Source: Yamadazyma tenuis (taxonomy: Eukaryota; Ascomycota; Pichiomycetes; Serinales; Debaryomycetaceae). Taken from it: 64,000 bases of DNA. Each line of letters opens with the position of its first letter. The first letter of the stretch is position 1. Below the pieces are notes generated by a model that saw only the letters and a list, made by a program, of their open reading frames with translations, did no database searches and was not told the origin of the DNA. The DNA lies in NCBI RefSeq assembly GCF_029203305.1, contig NC_089464.1, forward strand, positions 682,001 through 746,000. The letters run 5' to 3'. The position numbers and the translations under genes were made by a program. Positions 17,912-30,049 of the stretch are shown piece after piece.

Positions 17912-20143
17912 TCATGGAATAAAGACTCTGGAAACTCCGTATACGTCCCTTCTGCAACAGACGCATCCTTCCATTCCTTTGCTTGCCAAAGTTAACCTAC
18001 AACTTTCACAAAGAGAGAAGCATCGGCAGGGCCACGTGATGATTTCTCTTTGGTTGGTTTGGCAAATAACGCATACCAAGTTGTTTTCTTCGTCGCTTGC
18101 TTGAATCGGAACATTACTACCATTAAGTACCTCTTGTAAGTAGCCTTGTCTCTTGCTGAGAAGAATTTCAATTAGTTTTGTGGTTTCATCTTTGAGTTCC
18201 TCGGTTCGACTGCTAACAGCTCGGTACTGAGCTCTAGTCATGATTCTATCTTGGTTCTTCATGTGATAGTGTAAAATTTGCATGCCATTAGTGTCACCTA
18301 TAAGTTCCTGGAACAGCTCCGGTGATATGAATTCAACAACATCATCATCATTGATAATGATACTTTCCGCATCTGATTCACTCTCAATATCATCAACATC
18401 GGTGATATTGAAGTCTCGTGAATTATCCACTTCAGAAATATTCTTTTCCTTCAATAAGTTGACATATTGATAAGCGAGTTCATCATCTGTGATATTGTCT
18501 AGCTCTACCAACTTTTCGCTTTTCGCTTGAGGCTTGCTTCTGGGTCTGACGAATTTTCTCAAGAATGAAGGAAGCCTTTGTCTTCTCTGCTCAAATTGCT
18601 CATACACCTCTTCTCCTGTAGCATCATAAATTGGCTCAATTTCTGGTTTCTTTCTCCATCTGAACAATTTGTTGAATAATAAACCTTTGAAAAGTTCAAA
18701 GAGATTCATTAACATCATTTGCAGATAGATTATTCTTCTTTTTAAAACGGTTGCATCATCAAGGCCGTAGGGATCATACTCCTTCCCGGCACCTTGATCA
18801 CCAGTTACCAAAGATTTACTGGGTTCAGTGATTAAGTTACTGTACCCTTTCTTTTCGTTTTTCAAATAGTCAACCAATCCCGACCCACTTAGGTTACGAT
18901 TGCTTTTGAATCCATTCAAGCTGTTCTTGTACTTTTGCCAAATACTTCGGTCGAGCCAAGTTTCACCGTCAACGGTTGCTATACTCAATTCAGTGATATA
19001 ACTGGACTTTCCAGCCAGAGTGACAGACAACATGCCAAGGTTCATAAGCATGGTGTAAAAGTCATCACTGAGCCTGAAAAGAGTATTTCCCTGGAAATCC
19101 GGATCATTTTCACTATTGGTAAAGAAGCTTGCATAATTTAAATCTTTGAGATTAAAGCCGATAGCTAAGACTGCCATCAGGAAAATTGAAAATGATAAAA
19201 ATATTATAGACACCATTAAAAGCTGAGGAGAGAGTGAGCCAATGACTATGATTGGGAATTTTGACCAAGTACCGTAATAAACCAGTTGGGTGAAATAAGT
19301 CAACATCCCAATTCCTATGATACTCGATGGAATCAACCTATACTTATTTCTATTGATCAACCCACCAATCTGAATATTGAGATGATTTAACGTCAGGAAA
19401 AGGCACACAATCAACATCTCCTCGGTGGGTCTTCTCACAAGGTTGGGGTCACCCAAGAAAATCGCCTTGGTTTGACTCGATTCTTGAAATGCCAAAGAGT
19501 GCTCAAATAATGTTAATCCAGCTTCAGTGTAGGGCTTTTCACCATTTATAACCGAAGCAAACGTCTCCATATATGCCAGTAGGCAAAAACCCAAAAATAC
19601 CGGCCAATAGACATCCGTGGACGGACCGATCATCACCTGGGTTTTGGGAGCTTTCAAGAACCTGTTATCTGTTTCCGTATCATATTCGAACCACCCGGTA
19701 TACTTCAACAAACGGAAAAACAAAACATCTTCTCGGCCTCTCAACACTGCCATAACGTTCAATGCCACCAAAACGTTATATGCGTTGTAGAGCAACACGG
19801 CAATTGACCCCATTCGAAAGCAGAATTGACTCGCCAGCTTTAAAAATTCAGTTTTGCTCCCATTGGTCAAGAGATTCCGTCTCCGATAAGCCATCAGCTG
19901 CTGTATTCTGGACGTATTAGTTGATGCCACCACCAAAGTTCTGTTCAAAATCACCGATATTACCAAACATGCTATCCCGTACCATGAATAGCAGTAGGTG
20001 AGAAACGACATGATTCTATATGGTGACATGTCTGCAGACTCTCCCTGAGCCAAAATGGCACCTTTGAACTTGGTGAACAAGACCTCGAATATATTGGACA
20101 GTTCTACCGAACTCATAGCATCCGATGCAGAGAAGACATCCAT
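17912..20143 (-). CDS. ASI1/ASI3: Asi1/Asi3-like inner nuclear membrane RING ubiquitin ligase
   Basis: Asi1 and Asi3 form an ER-associated-degradation branch in the inner nuclear membrane that removes mislocalised membrane proteins and keeps latent Stp1/Stp2 off promoters. The 743-aa product has about five hydrophobic segments in its N-terminal half, a long acidic hydrophilic middle (about 470-640), and a C-terminal RING. The RING carries CVIC, WPCRC, CESC and CVCC, the unusual Asi-type finger, ending GVSRVFIP. The frame runs upstream to a GTG at 20308, but the first ATG is at 20143 (MDVFSASDAM). That leaves a 179-bp divergent promoter with PRP8. I cannot separate Asi1 from Asi3 orthology. 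Confidence 0.9.
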   Translation of the reverse strand: MDVFSASDAMSSVELSNIFEVLFTKFKGAILAQGESADMSPYRIMSFLTYCYSWYGIACLVISVILNRTLVVASTNTSRIQQLMAYRRRNLLTNGSKTEFLKLASQFCFRMGSIAVLLYNAYNVLVALNVMAVLRGREDVLFFRLLKYTGWFEYDTETDNRFLKAPKTQVMIGPSTDVYWPVFLGFCLLAYMETFASVINGEKPYTEAGLTLFEHSLAFQESSQTKAIFLGDPNLVRRPTEEMLIVCLFLTLNHLNIQIGGLINRNKYRLIPSSIIGIGMLTYFTQLVYYGTWSKFPIIVIGSLSPQLLMVSIIFLSFSIFLMAVLAIGFNLKDLNYASFFTNSENDPDFQGNTLFRLSDDFYTMLMNLGMLSVTLAGKSSYITELSIATVDGETWLDRSIWQKYKNSLNGFKSNRNLSGSGLVDYLKNEKKGYSNLITEPSKSLVTGDQGAGKEYDPYGLDDATVLKRRIIYLQMMLMNLFELFKGLLFNKLFRWRKKPEIEPIYDATGEEVYEQFEQRRQRLPSFLRKFVRPRSKPQAKSEKLVELDNITDDELAYQYVNLLKEKNISEVDNSRDFNITDVDDIESESDAESIIINDDDVVEFISPELFQELIGDTNGMQILHYHMKNQDRIMTRAQYRAVSSRTEELKDETTKLIEILLSKRQGYLQEVLNGSNVPIQASDEENNLVCVICQTNQREIITWPCRCFSLCESCRLTLASKGMEGCVCCRRDVYGVSRVFIP

Positions 20144-20322
20144 TATATTAATGGACGGGTTGGTTATCACAAGTGTGGAGGGTGTGATTATGCGATCTTT
20201 GAAATCGCATAGTTGAGGACGAGCCGGTCGTGTCCCGCGCGCCTCGAAAGTGCGGTAGTCTGTTTCGGATGAGATGCCATTTGAGATATCACCTAAACAC
20301 AGATACACAATTAATCACAACT

Positions 20323-23300
20323 ATGAGTGGAAGGTTGCCACCGCCACCACCGCCACCACCAGGTTCCAAGAGATCTGCGAATGGCCATTCCATAGCTAAT
20401 GGTGCAAAGGCCTCTTTACCAAAGGGTTCATCCAGTTCTCGTGCTCCACCACCACCACCACCCTCATCTTCAAGAAGACCTCCACCAATCCCAGCCTCTT
20501 CTTCAAGGCCCCCTCCACCACCTCCTGGGATTCGAGGGAACATGAAACCAGCACCTCCATCCGCTGCATCGTTGCCTCGGTTGAAGTCTAGGCACAGATC
20601 AATAGATGTGAGTGAAAAAGAGCTTCAAGAGAGGGCCAAGAAGTGGATACAGATACAAAAAAGGCGCTTTGAGCCACCAAAGCAAGACAGGAAAAGTGGA
20701 ATTGTACGAGCCAATAAAGTGGAAATGCCTCCAGAGCACTTGAGAAAGATCATGATTGATCATGGAGATTTATCTACCAGGAGAGTGGCAGCAGATAAGA
20801 GAGCACATCTTGGTTCATTGAAATATATGCCTCATGCCATCCTCAGATTGTTGGAGAATATGCCTCAACCTTGGGAACAAGCTAAAGAAGTCCGAGTGTT
20901 GTATCATATGACAGGTGCCATCACTTTTGTTAATGAAGCTCCCAAGGTGATCGAACCTGTTTATAGGGCTCAATGGGCAGCTGCTTGGGAGTCGATGAGA
21001 AAGGAAAAAAGAGATAGAAAGCACTTCAAGAGAATGAAGTTTCCTCCTTTTGACGACGAAGAACCTCCTTTGGACTGGTTAGAAAACTTGGAGGATGCTG
21101 AAATCCCAGATCCTATAGATTTACAATTGAAAGATGAGGAAGTAACAGAATGGATATATGACGACAAGCCATTCTTGGATGATCCAAGTGTCGTGAATGG
21201 AGATTCTTACTCTGACTGGACGTTGAATTTGAAGAAAATGTCCAAGCTTTACCGGTTGTCAAAACCTTTGTTAGCCAATATCTCAGACCCTAATTACTAT
21301 TACTTATTTGATAAGGAATCATTCATCACTGCCAAGAGTTTGAACTTGGCCATTCCAGGAGGCCCCAAGTTTGAACCATTATATCAGGAGACCAAAACCA
21401 ATTCCAATAATGACGATTTCACCGAGTTCGACTCGATAGATAGAGTCATATTCAGACAGACTATGAGAACTGAGTATAGAGTTGCATTCCCTTATTTATA
21501 CAATTCCTTTGTGAAGCTGGTACAACTCTCAAAGTATCACCACCCTATAAATTGTATTTCTAATGACAAAGAAGCAACCGAATCTGATATGGGGTTCTTC
21601 TTTAGCAAAAACTTTGAGCCAATTCCTACAGGATCAACCACAACTGAAGATGAGATGCACGAAGACGATTTAGAGCTTCCCAGCAGTATCCAACCATTTA
21701 TGTCAAGAAACCCATTATCATCCCAAGGTGAAACAGAGGAGAAAGATTCGGATGACGAAGAGGAAAATGACTCGGATAACGAAGAAGAGGAAAATGATCA
21801 ATTAACAGTGGAACCTGAGGGCACAGCTGATGCATTATTACTTTGGTTTTCCCCATTTCCTTTCAACAGGAACAATGGAAAAACAATAAAGGCCCATGAT
21901 GTACCACTAATCAAGGACTTGTACCTTCTGAGGGCTTCCAACAAGTTGCCCTTAAAAACCAGAGTTTCACATCAAAAATTAATCAAAGATCATGTTTTAA
22001 ACGAGCTTCGCAAACCTAACAAATCTAAGATAAGAAGCAGAAGGAAAATCAGCTTGCTAAAGTCTTTGAAATCAACAAAGTATTTCCAGGAGACTACAGT
22101 AGATTGGGTTGAAGCAGGTTTACAAGTATGCAAACAGGGCCATAATATGCTTAACCTCTTGATCCATAAAAGAGGACTCACATTTTTGCATCTTGATTAT
22201 AACTTCAATTTGAAACCCACGAAGACCTTAACCACTAAAGAACGTAAGCGGTCCAGATTTGGTGGAGCTTTCCATTTGATAAGAGAAATTCTAAGAGCTG
22301 TTAAAATGCTTGTCGATGCTCATGTCCAGTTTCGCTTGGGAAACGTCGACTCGTATCAATTGGCTGATGGTATAAATTACATACTAAATCACTTGGGTCA
22401 ATTGACTGGTATTTACCGGTACAAGTACAGAGTTATGCACCAAATAAGAGCGTGCAAGGACTTGAAACATGTTATTTACTCCAAATTCAACCAAAACATC
22501 GGAAAGGGACCTGGTTGCGGAGTTTGGCAACCAGCTTGGAAAATCTGGATCAACTTCATGAGAGGTACAATTCCCTTGTTAGAGAGATGGTTGGGAAACT
22601 TATTGGCCAGACAGTTTGAGGGAAGAAGAAGTAATGATGTTGCCAAAACGATCACCAAGCAAAGAATGGATTCTTATTACGATCTTGAGTTGAGAGCTCA
22701 AGTGATGCACGATATTTTGGATATGATTCCTGAAGGAATCAAGCTGAACAAATCTCGTGTTATTCTTCAACATCTCAGTGAAGCTTGGCGATGCTGGAAA
22801 GCCAATATTTCCTGGAAAGTTCCTGGACTACCCGAACCCATTGAAAAGATTATTGAAAGATATATTCAAGCAAAAGCTAACAACTGGGTGCAAGTGGCTC
22901 ACTATAATAGAGATAGAATCAGAAGGGGGGCCACGGTAGAGAAAACAGTCGTGAAGAAGAATCTTGGAAGATTAACCAGATTATGGCTTAAGAATGAACA
23001 GCAAAGACAAATTGAGTTTGCCAAAGAAGGTCCTTTCATTAATCCTGATGAAGGAATTACAATCTTCCAAACAATGGTTCATTGGCTAGAAGGTAGACAA
23101 TTCAGTCCCATTCTTTTCCCACCGTTATCATATAAGCACGATACGAAGCTTTTGGTCTTAGCTTTAGAAAACTTGAAAGAAAGCTACAGTGCTGGTGCCA
23201 CCTTGAATTCTGCTCAGAGAGAGGAGTTGGCTCTCATTGAGCAGGCGTACGATAATCCTCATGAATGTCTTGGAAGAATCAAGAAGTTCTTATTGACTCA

Positions 23301-26300
23301 GAGAATCTTCAAGGAAGCGGGTCTTGAGATGATGGACTATTACACACATTTGGTTCCCACTTATGCGATAGACCCATTGGAAAAGATCACAGATGCTTAT
23401 TTAGATCAATACTTGTGGTACGAAGCTGAAAAGAGACAACTTTTCCCTAACTGGGTAAAGCCAAGTGATGATGAAATTCCTCCACTTTTGGTTTATAAAT
23501 GGTCCCAAGGTATCAACAATCTTGAAGATATTTGGAAAACAGAAAATGGTGAATCTAACGTTATGTTGGAAACTTCATTAAGCAAATTTTCTGAAAAAAT
23601 CGACCTTACATTGCTCAATAGACTATTGAGATTGATAGTTGACCCAAACATTGCTGACTATATGACATCGAAAAACAATATCAACTTAACGTACAAGGAT
23701 ATGAATCATGTGAATCAATATGGATTAATTAGAGGATTGCAGTTTGGTTCATTCGTGTTCCAATTTTATGGTCTTGTGGTTGATCTTTTGATATTGGGAC
23801 TCGACCGTGCTAACGAGATTGCGGGTCCACCAAATGCTCCTAATAACTTTCTTCAATTCAAGGATATTGAAACCGAGAAACTGAATCCTATAAGACTCTA
23901 TTCTCGTTACTTCGATAAAATTCATATTCTATTCCGGTTTGAGGCTGACGAAGCTGACGAATTGATTGGAGATTACTTGACAGAAAATCCAGACCCGAAC
24001 TTTGAGAATGTGGTTGGCTATAACAACCACAAATGTTGGCCTAAAGATTCCAGAATGAGGTTAATGAGACACGATGTTAACTTGGGACGGGCGGTTCATT
24101 GGGAGATATCCAATAGGATACCAAGTTCAGTCACCTCGATTGACTGGAACAATACTTTTGCTTCGGTATATTCGAGAGATAATGCTAATTTACTCTTTTC
24201 CATGTGTGGATTTGAGGTTCGGATATTGCCAAAATGTAGAGTTAAAAGCTCCATTTCTTCAAGAGAAGGTGTGTGGGATCTTGTGAACCAGGAAACCAAA
24301 GAAAGAACCGCCAAGGCATTTTTGCAAGTGAGCTCAGAAGAGATTGACAAATTCCAAAGTCGAATTCGCCAGATTGTAATGTCTTCAGGATCTTCTACTT
24401 TCACCAAAGCAGCTGCCAAGTGGAACACCGCATTGATTGCTCTTTTTGCATACTTTAGGGAAGCTATTATTTCGACAGAGCCATTGCTTGATGTTTTGGT
24501 TAAATGTGAGACAAAAATCCAGAACAGAGTGAAGTTGGGATTGAATTCTAAAATGCCCTCTCGTTTCCCCCCAGCAGTATTCTACACACCAAAAGAATTA
24601 GGAGGTTTGGGGATGATCAGTGCATCTCATATTTTGATTCCAGCATCTGATTTGAGGTGGTCACAACAAACTGACACGGGTATAACTCACTTTAGAGCTG
24701 GTCTTACCCACGAAGAAGAAAAAATCATTCCCACCATATTCAGGTATATCACCTCTTGGGAAAATGAGTTCACAGACTCCCAAAGAGTTTGGGCAGAATA
24801 TGCTATAAAGAGACAGGAAGCCATGGAGCAACACAGGCGGTTGACGTTCGAAGATATGGAAACTAGCTGGGACCGAGGAATCCCAAGAATCAGTACTTTG
24901 TTCCAAAAGGATAGACACACTTTGGCTTATGATAAAGGCCATAGAGCCAGAAGAGAATTCAGGCAGTATAGCTTAGCCAGGTTTTCTCCATTTTGGTGGA
25001 CATCAAATCACCATGATGGTAGGCTATGGAATCTTTCTGCTTATAGAACTGATGTCATCCAAGCTTTGGGTGGAATCGAAACAATTTTGGAACATACATT
25101 ATTCAGAGGAACTGGGTTTGATTCCTGGGAAGGATTATTCTGGGAAAAGGGTTCTGGTTTTGAAGACACCTTAAAATTCAAGAAGTTGACTAATGCCCAA
25201 AGAACGGGGTTGAGTCAAATTCCAAATAGGAGATTCACTTTATGGTGGTCCCCAACAATTAACAGAGCCAACGTTTATGTTGGGTTTTTGGTTCAATTGG
25301 ATTTGACAGGAATTTTCTTACATGGTAAAATTCCCACGTTAAAGATTTCGTTGATTCAAATCTTCAGAGCACATTTGTGGCAGAAGATTCATGAAAGCAT
25401 TGTCCAAGACATATGTCAAGTATTCGATAAGGAACTCGAAGCATTACAGATCGATACAGTTGAAAAACAGGCTATTCATCCACGTAAGTCTTACAGAATG
25501 AACTCATCTACTGCAGATATCGTTCTTGAAGGTACATACAAATGGAATGTTTCCAAGCCTTCGTTATTATTCGATAAAGATGATTCTATGGATGCAACAA
25601 CAACAAACAAATATTGGATTGATGTTCAATTGAGGTACGGTGACTATGATTCTCATGATATTTCGAGATATACCAGATCAAAGTTTTTGGACTATACTAC
25701 TGACAGTACCAGTTCGTATCCAACTCCTACTGGAGCCATGGTTGGAATTGATTTGTCTTACAATATGTATGATGTTTACGGCAACTGGTTCAATGGAATG
25801 AAACCTTTGATGCAAACAGCCATGAAGGAAATCATGAAATCTAATCCAGCTTTGTATGTTTTGAGAGAAAGAATCCGGAAGGGGTTACAGTTGTATCAGA
25901 ACCAACACCGTGAAGCATTTTTGAATTCCACCAACTATGCTGATTTATTCAACAACGATAACCAATTGTTTATTGATGATACCAACGTTTACAGAGTTAC
26001 TGTTCACAGAACATTCGAAGGTAACTTGGCCACCAAGCCCATTAATGGAGCTGTATTCATGTTGAATCCAAAGACCGGTCAATTATTCTTGAAGATCATA
26101 CACACCTCGGTTTGGGCTGGTCAAAGGAGATTATCACAATTGGCAAAGTGGAAGACGGCAGAAGAAGTGGCAGCCTTGGTTCGTTCTTTGCCTAAGGAAG
26201 AACAACCTAAAAATTTGATCTTGACTCGGAAAGGTATAATGGATCCCTTGGAAGTTCATATGTTGGACTTTCCAAACATTTCTATTAGACAATCTGAGCT

Positions 26301-27651
26301 TAAGTTGCCCTTTGCCCATGCTTTGAAGAATGACAAATTGGGAGATATTGTATTAAAAGCAAGCGAACCTCAAATGATTTTGTTCAACTTATATGACGAT
26401 TGGTTGGAGAGAGTTTCTTCATACACCGCTTTTTCAAGAGTTATTTTGATATTAAGAGCCTTGGGAATAAGTCAAGAGAGAACAAACTTGATTTTGAGAC
26501 CCGATGCCTCAATAATTACAGAGGAACATCATATTTGGCCATCTTTCACAGATGAACAGTGGATTGATGTAGAGACACAATTAAGAGATCTTATTCTCAA
26601 TGATTATGCAAACAAATACAACATCAATATTCAATCGTTGACCAAGTCTGAGATCCGTGATTTGATTTTGGGGCAAGACATCAATGCTCCTTCAGCTCAA
26701 AGACAACAGATGGCAGACATCGAAGAGAACAAAAAACCTGAAGAAGGGTCCAATGCCAATCAACAATTAACTGCTTTGAAGACAACCACTCAAAATGCCC
26801 AAGGGGAAGAAATTGTCACTATTACAACAACCAACTACGAACAACTGTCTTTCATTTCCAGAAACGAATGGAGAAGTAGAGCTATTGAGTCAAATAGCTT
26901 GCACTTGAGGACAAAGAATATCTTTGTTTCAAGTGACGAAATAATGGATGATGATAGTACTGTGTATGTGATGCCAAAGAATCTCTTGAGGAAGTTTGTA
27001 CAGATTTCTGACTCAAGAAGTCAGATCGGTGGTTTTATCTATGGTAAGTCGCCAGATCCCAACTCACCAGTCATAGAAATTCAAAAAATTGTTATGGTCC
27101 CTCAATTAGGTAACACCCATTCAATTCAATTCCCAAACGAATCTCCAAGTATCAATGACATAGAATTGCTTGGTTGGATTCATACCCAGTCTACAGATTA
27201 TAAAGCACTCACACCCGTGGATATCAATACTATCTCCAAATTTGAACGAAACTATCCTTTCTGGAGTAAAGATAAAGTGACTTTAACTGTTGCATTTACT
27301 CCTGGGTCTGTGACTTTGTCTTCTTACACATTGAATGAGGAAGGTTATGAGTGGGGCAAGTCAAACAAAGACTTGTTATCCATGTCACCACCAGGATACT
27401 CCTCTGCATTTAGTGTTAAGAATCAACTAGTTCTTTCTGACCGAATTGTGGGCTCTTTTATGGTTCCAGATGATAACATTTGGAATTTTGCATTTTTAGG
27501 ACAACTTTGGAGTGCAAAGAATGAATTTGACTTGAAAGTAGACATTCCATTGCCTTACTACCATGAATTCCATCGACCAATTCATTTCAGTCAATTCAAT
27601 GAAATTGAAGCTAACCCATTAGAGGCTGATCAAGAAGATAACTTCGAGTGA
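20323..27651 (+). CDS. PRP8: U5 snRNP spliceosome core protein Prp8
   Basis: Prp8 is the central scaffold of the spliceosome active site. The 2,442-aa product is close to the usual 2,400 aa. An N-terminal Pro-rich region (about 1-90, with runs of 6-8 prolines) is followed by the conserved N-terminal, reverse-transcriptase-like, linker and endonuclease-like parts. Next come the RNase-H-like domain (around [16 protein letters not shown]) and a C-terminal Jab1/MPN-like domain after about residue 2,170. The family blocks [18 protein letters not shown] and [20 protein letters not shown] are intact. No intein is present: length and the conserved blocks are continuous. The ATG at 20323 is chosen; the in-frame extension upstream starts at GTG. 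Confidence 0.99.
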   Translation: MSGRLPPPPPPPPGSKRSANGHSIANGAKASLPKGSSSSRAPPPPPPSSSRRPPPIPASSSRPPPPPPGIRGNMKPAPPSAASLPRLKSRHRSIDVSEKELQERAKKWIQIQKRRFEPPKQDRKSGIVRANKVEMPPEHLRKIMIDHGDLSTRRVAADKRAHLGSLKYMPHAILRLLENMPQPWEQAKEVRVLYHMTGAITFVNEAPKVIEPVYRAQWAAAWESMRKEKRDRKHFKRMKFPPFDDEEPPLDWLENLEDAEIPDPIDLQLKDEEVTEWIYDDKPFLDDPSVVNGDSYSDWTLNLKKMSKLYRLSKPLLANISDPNYYYLFDKESFITAKSLNLAIPGGPKFEPLYQETKTNSNNDDFTEFDSIDRVIFRQTMRTEYRVAFPYLYNSFVKLVQLSKYHHPINCISNDKEATESDMGFFFSKNFEPIPTGSTTTEDEMHEDDLELPSSIQPFMSRNPLSSQGETEEKDSDDEEENDSDNEEEENDQLTVEPEGTADALLLWFSPFPFNRNNGKTIKAHDVPLIKDLYLLRASNKLPLKTRVSHQKLIKDHVLNELRKPNKSKIRSRRKISLLKSLKSTKYFQETTVDWVEAGLQVCKQGHNMLNLLIHKRGLTFLHLDYNFNLKPTKTLTTKERKRSRFGGAFHLIREILRAVKMLVDAHVQFRLGNVDSYQLADGINYILNHLGQLTGIYRYKYRVMHQIRACKDLKHVIYSKFNQNIGKGPGCGVWQPAWKIWINFMRGTIPLLERWLGNLLARQFEGRRSNDVAKTITKQRMDSYYDLELRAQVMHDILDMIPEGIKLNKSRVILQHLSEAWRCWKANISWKVPGLPEPIEKIIERYIQAKANNWVQVAHYNRDRIRRGATVEKTVVKKNLGRLTRLWLKNEQQRQIEFAKEGPFINPDEGITIFQTMVHWLEGRQFSPILFPPLSYKHDTKLLVLALENLKESYSAGATLNSAQREELALIEQAYDNPHECLGRIKKFLLTQRIFKEAGLEMMDYYTHLVPTYAIDPLEKITDAYLDQYLWYEAEKRQLFPNWVKPSDDEIPPLLVYKWSQGINNLEDIWKTENGESNVMLETSLSKFSEKIDLTLLNRLLRLIVDPNIADYMTSKNNINLTYKDMNHVNQYGLIRGLQFGSFVFQFYGLVVDLLILGLDRANEIAGPPNAPNNFLQFKDIETEKLNPIRLYSRYFDKIHILFRFEADEADELIGDYLTENPDPNFENVVGYNNHKCWPKDSRMRLMRHDVNLGRAVHWEISNRIPSSVTSIDWNNTFASVYSRDNANLLFSMCGFEVRILPKCRVKSSISSREGVWDLVNQETKERTAKAFLQVSSEEIDKFQSRIRQIVMSSGSSTFTKAAAKWNTALIALFAYFREAIISTEPLLDVLVKCETKIQNRVKLGLNSKMPSRFPPAVFYTPKELGGLGMISASHILIPASDLRWSQQTDTGITHFRAGLTHEEEKIIPTIFRYITSWENEFTDSQRVWAEYAIKRQEAMEQHRRLTFEDMETSWDRGIPRISTLFQKDRHTLAYDKGHRARREFRQYSLARFSPFWWTSNHHDGRLWNLSAYRTDVIQALGGIETILEHTLFRGTGFDSWEGLFWEKGSGFEDTLKFKKLTNAQRTGLSQIPNRRFTLWWSPTINRANVYVGFLVQLDLTGIFLHGKIPTLKISLIQIFRAHLWQKIHESIVQDICQVFDKELEALQIDTVEKQAIHPRKSYRMNSSTADIVLEGTYKWNVSKPSLLFDKDDSMDATTTNKYWIDVQLRYGDYDSHDISRYTRSKFLDYTTDSTSSYPTPTGAMVGIDLSYNMYDVYGNWFNGMKPLMQTAMKEIMKSNPALYVLRERIRKGLQLYQNQHREAFLNSTNYADLFNNDNQLFIDDTNVYRVTVHRTFEGNLATKPINGAVFMLNPKTGQLFLKIIHTSVWAGQRRLSQLAKWKTAEEVAALVRSLPKEEQPKNLILTRKGIMDPLEVHMLDFPNISIRQSELKLPFAHALKNDKLGDIVLKASEPQMILFNLYDDWLERVSSYTAFSRVILILRALGISQERTNLILRPDASIITEEHHIWPSFTDEQWIDVETQLRDLILNDYANKYNINIQSLTKSEIRDLILGQDINAPSAQRQQMADIEENKKPEEGSNANQQLTALKTTTQNAQGEEIVTITTTNYEQLSFISRNEWRSRAIESNSLHLRTKNIFVSSDEIMDDDSTVYVMPKNLLRKFVQISDSRSQIGGFIYGKSPDPNSPVIEIQKIVMVPQLGNTHSIQFPNESPSINDIELLGWIHTQSTDYKALTPVDINTISKFERNYPFWSKDKVTLTVAFTPGSVTLSSYTLNEEGYEWGKSNKDLLSMSPPGYSSAFSVKNQLVLSDRIVGSFMVPDDNIWNFAFLGQLWSAKNEFDLKVDIPLPYYHEFHRPIHFSQFNEIEANPLEADQEDNFE

Positions 27652-27708
27652 GCAGGTGTATATTATGTATATATTTTGAATTTTTCATAAGTCATAGTAC
27701 AAACTAAT

Positions 27709-29982
27709 TTACCAATGTCTGACAGAAATCAAGTGATCCTCAATTTGTATAAGAAGTCTTCTGAAATCGTTCCTGGGGATATTCTCTTTCAAAAGAATCA
27801 ATTCGAGAGAGTTTTTTCCGTTCATATACTTCAATAAACTGAAAAATATGACAGTCAATTCGGGAGAAAGCTTACATTCTTCTGTGACAACTTTGTTTAT
27901 CCACCTTCTCTCCAATGCATTTGCTCTAGCCGGGTCAAGAATAATTGTATCTTCATCATCTTCTAAGACAATTTCTGGTCCCTGATTGATATTCTTAATC
28001 CCCATTACGATATCATCGATATCTTTTTCATACGAGCTGGGGTTAGAAACATTACTTAAAGAAGGTTTCTCCACTACTTTGGAGGTGTTATCGGTGCCTT
28101 GAACTGCCTTTTTTCTTTCAGACGTTTTGAAATTCATATTTAATGCTTCATTTTCCATGTCTTCTTCGACCTTAATTTTCACCTTCTTCGACACTTTCAA
28201 CCATATAAATGTATTTAGTTTGGTGACATACCCAAACCGTATAAGCCATGCTAATGCATCGAGGTAGATTTCCCTATGGTCTTTGGAAGGAATAATTGTA
28301 GCAAACTGTCTGGGCTTTTTAGTTGGTGATGACAATAGCTTGAGAAATTGGGGTAAAGAAGGCATTGTTGAAAACGCTTTTTTGAACTCTGCAATATCTT
28401 CATACATGTTAGTCGTAATAGGTGCCATAGGGGAAACAATATACAGTGATCTAGTATTCAATGGTGGAATTGCTCTTGCTCTCCTCCAATAAATTAAGTG
28501 GAATGCAAAGGATTTAATTTGGGATATGTCAAGCGACATCAAACTAGAGTCAGCCTTCAATTTATGGCTGAGTCTCAACAACGTTTCTGTTGGCTTGATC
28601 ATTCTGATGAAACTAGCCAAGGTTGAATCTGATTCAGCCTTTATATCGGTGATAATTCTTTCGGGGTCGTCTAATAGAAGTAAAGAGAGATAAATGATGT
28701 CATCAGCAGAAGAGTCAGCATCTTCATCATTCAACTCATCAATATCTCCATCATTTTGGTCCACTAAGTTACCTCCCATCATCATGGACATTGAATTTGT
28801 GATACCATACCTAGCGGTTTCACCAACATTGATCAAGCCTGTTTTTCCTATCATATTAACGGTTGAGGATAAATGGGAGCCTGGTAAGTACGGAACGGTG
28901 GAATCGGGTATGGAGTAGAACTCCGTTTTAACAGGAATCTGGAAAGACCTCAACTTACTATTGATGGACAAATTTGCAATCTGAGAGCTGCTAATAGCAT
29001 TATAACAGTCTGAGATTAGTTTGCATAACGAAGATTTATCATTCAAAAAGCTGGTCAAGTCATGGAAGATATTTTGATTCTTAAAGTCTTCTTTGAGCTT
29101 GGAAATCAATCTGACTTGTGACCACACATAGTCATGTTTCAGTTGTTCATGTCTCAATACTAATGATAGCCTCGAAACAACATAATGGTACATTTCATCA
29201 ATTCTATAGTTGCTTTCAATCACTGGGGGCTTGGCAATGAAGACCAAGTGGAACAGTGTCATTGAGGTTGTCGTTCTGGGGGAATCCACAGAATCGTCCA
29301 AGTTAGTGCTATCAGTGTTACTGGCTATTTTTGTCTTCTTTCTCCAAGTACCATTATCGTAGCAGTGAACAGGTAATCCAGAGAAAATGTAGTCATCGAT
29401 GTTGATTTCAAACCGAGAGTTACACATCTCCTTCGGTGGACATAGCATCTCTATAAGATAGTCCTGTTCAATACCAAATATAGTGGTAGATTCCGGTCGA
29501 CCAATGCTAACTTTGGAGTTATTACTCTGAGAATCTGATATTCCAGATACAGTTTTCTTCAAGAAGTTGGACGTATCCACAGACACGGAGTCTTCTGATT
29601 TTCTTGCCCTGTGTCCATATCTACCATTACTACCACCCAAATTCTTTATGCCTAGTCCTATATTTTCTTGAAAAGTTCTGGGGGGTTTGGGAGAAGCCTT
29701 GTCGCTTTTGATATTTCTGTGTTTATCTTGATCATCTAGAAACAGTAGGATATCTTTTTTGGTACCAGAATAGAAATTATAGTGTCTGGTGTCCCATTCA
29801 TCTTCAGAAGACTCTGTGTCCGAATCTGAATCGTCAGCCCTATACTCGTCATTTTCCAACTCTTCATCTTGTGGCTTAACCGCCAAATTGTTCGGATACT
29901 TGAAGACTAATTGAGGTCCATTATGTGTTGAGATTACAAGTATAAGCCCGAGTAGAGACGGGTTCGGTAAATTAAAACTCAT
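27709..29982 (-). CDS. NPR3: SEACIT/GATOR1 subunit Npr3
   Basis: Npr3 with Npr2 and Iml1 forms the SEACIT GTPase-activating complex that restrains TORC1 when nitrogen or amino acids are short; it acts at the vacuole. The 757-aa product opens with the longin-like NPRL3 block LLGLILVISTHNGPQLVFKYP and contains a long acidic disordered loop after residue 35. It ends with the winged-helix-like C-terminal region (SLELILLKENIPRNDFRRLL). It is shorter than the S. cerevisiae protein (about 1,146 aa) because the disordered inserts are smaller. The start lies only 67 bp from the ECI1 stop, so its promoter must be very short or overlap ECI1. It converges with PRP8 (57-bp gap). Confidence 0.93.
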   Translation of the reverse strand: MSFNLPNPSLLGLILVISTHNGPQLVFKYPNNLAVKPQDEELENDEYRADDSDSDTESSEDEWDTRHYNFYSGTKKDILLFLDDQDKHRNIKSDKASPKPPRTFQENIGLGIKNLGGSNGRYGHRARKSEDSVSVDTSNFLKKTVSGISDSQSNNSKVSIGRPESTTIFGIEQDYLIEMLCPPKEMCNSRFEINIDDYIFSGLPVHCYDNGTWRKKTKIASNTDSTNLDDSVDSPRTTTSMTLFHLVFIAKPPVIESNYRIDEMYHYVVSRLSLVLRHEQLKHDYVWSQVRLISKLKEDFKNQNIFHDLTSFLNDKSSLCKLISDCYNAISSSQIANLSINSKLRSFQIPVKTEFYSIPDSTVPYLPGSHLSSTVNMIGKTGLINVGETARYGITNSMSMMMGGNLVDQNDGDIDELNDEDADSSADDIIYLSLLLLDDPERIITDIKAESDSTLASFIRMIKPTETLLRLSHKLKADSSLMSLDISQIKSFAFHLIYWRRARAIPPLNTRSLYIVSPMAPITTNMYEDIAEFKKAFSTMPSLPQFLKLLSSPTKKPRQFATIIPSKDHREIYLDALAWLIRFGYVTKLNTFIWLKVSKKVKIKVEEDMENEALNMNFKTSERKKAVQGTDNTSKVVEKPSLSNVSNPSSYEKDIDDIVMGIKNINQGPEIVLEDDEDTIILDPARANALERRWINKVVTEECKLSPELTVIFFSLLKYMNGKNSLELILLKENIPRNDFRRLLIQIEDHLISVRHW

Positions 29983-30049
29983 TAGTGCTTTATTGACAGA
30001 GAAAAAAATCGTTCCGCGATAAGAATTATTTATTTGAAACTATCCCAAG

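Noticed and set aside
20230..20322. N-terminal extension of PRP8 starting at GTG
   Set aside because: Non-ATG start, no similarity to Prp8. The ATG at 20323 begins the expected Pro-rich N-terminus.
20323..27651. Possible PRP8 intein, which many fungi carry
   Set aside because: The conserved protein is continuous, its length (2,442 aa) is normal, and no Cys/Asn-flanked intein insert or homing endonuclease is seen.
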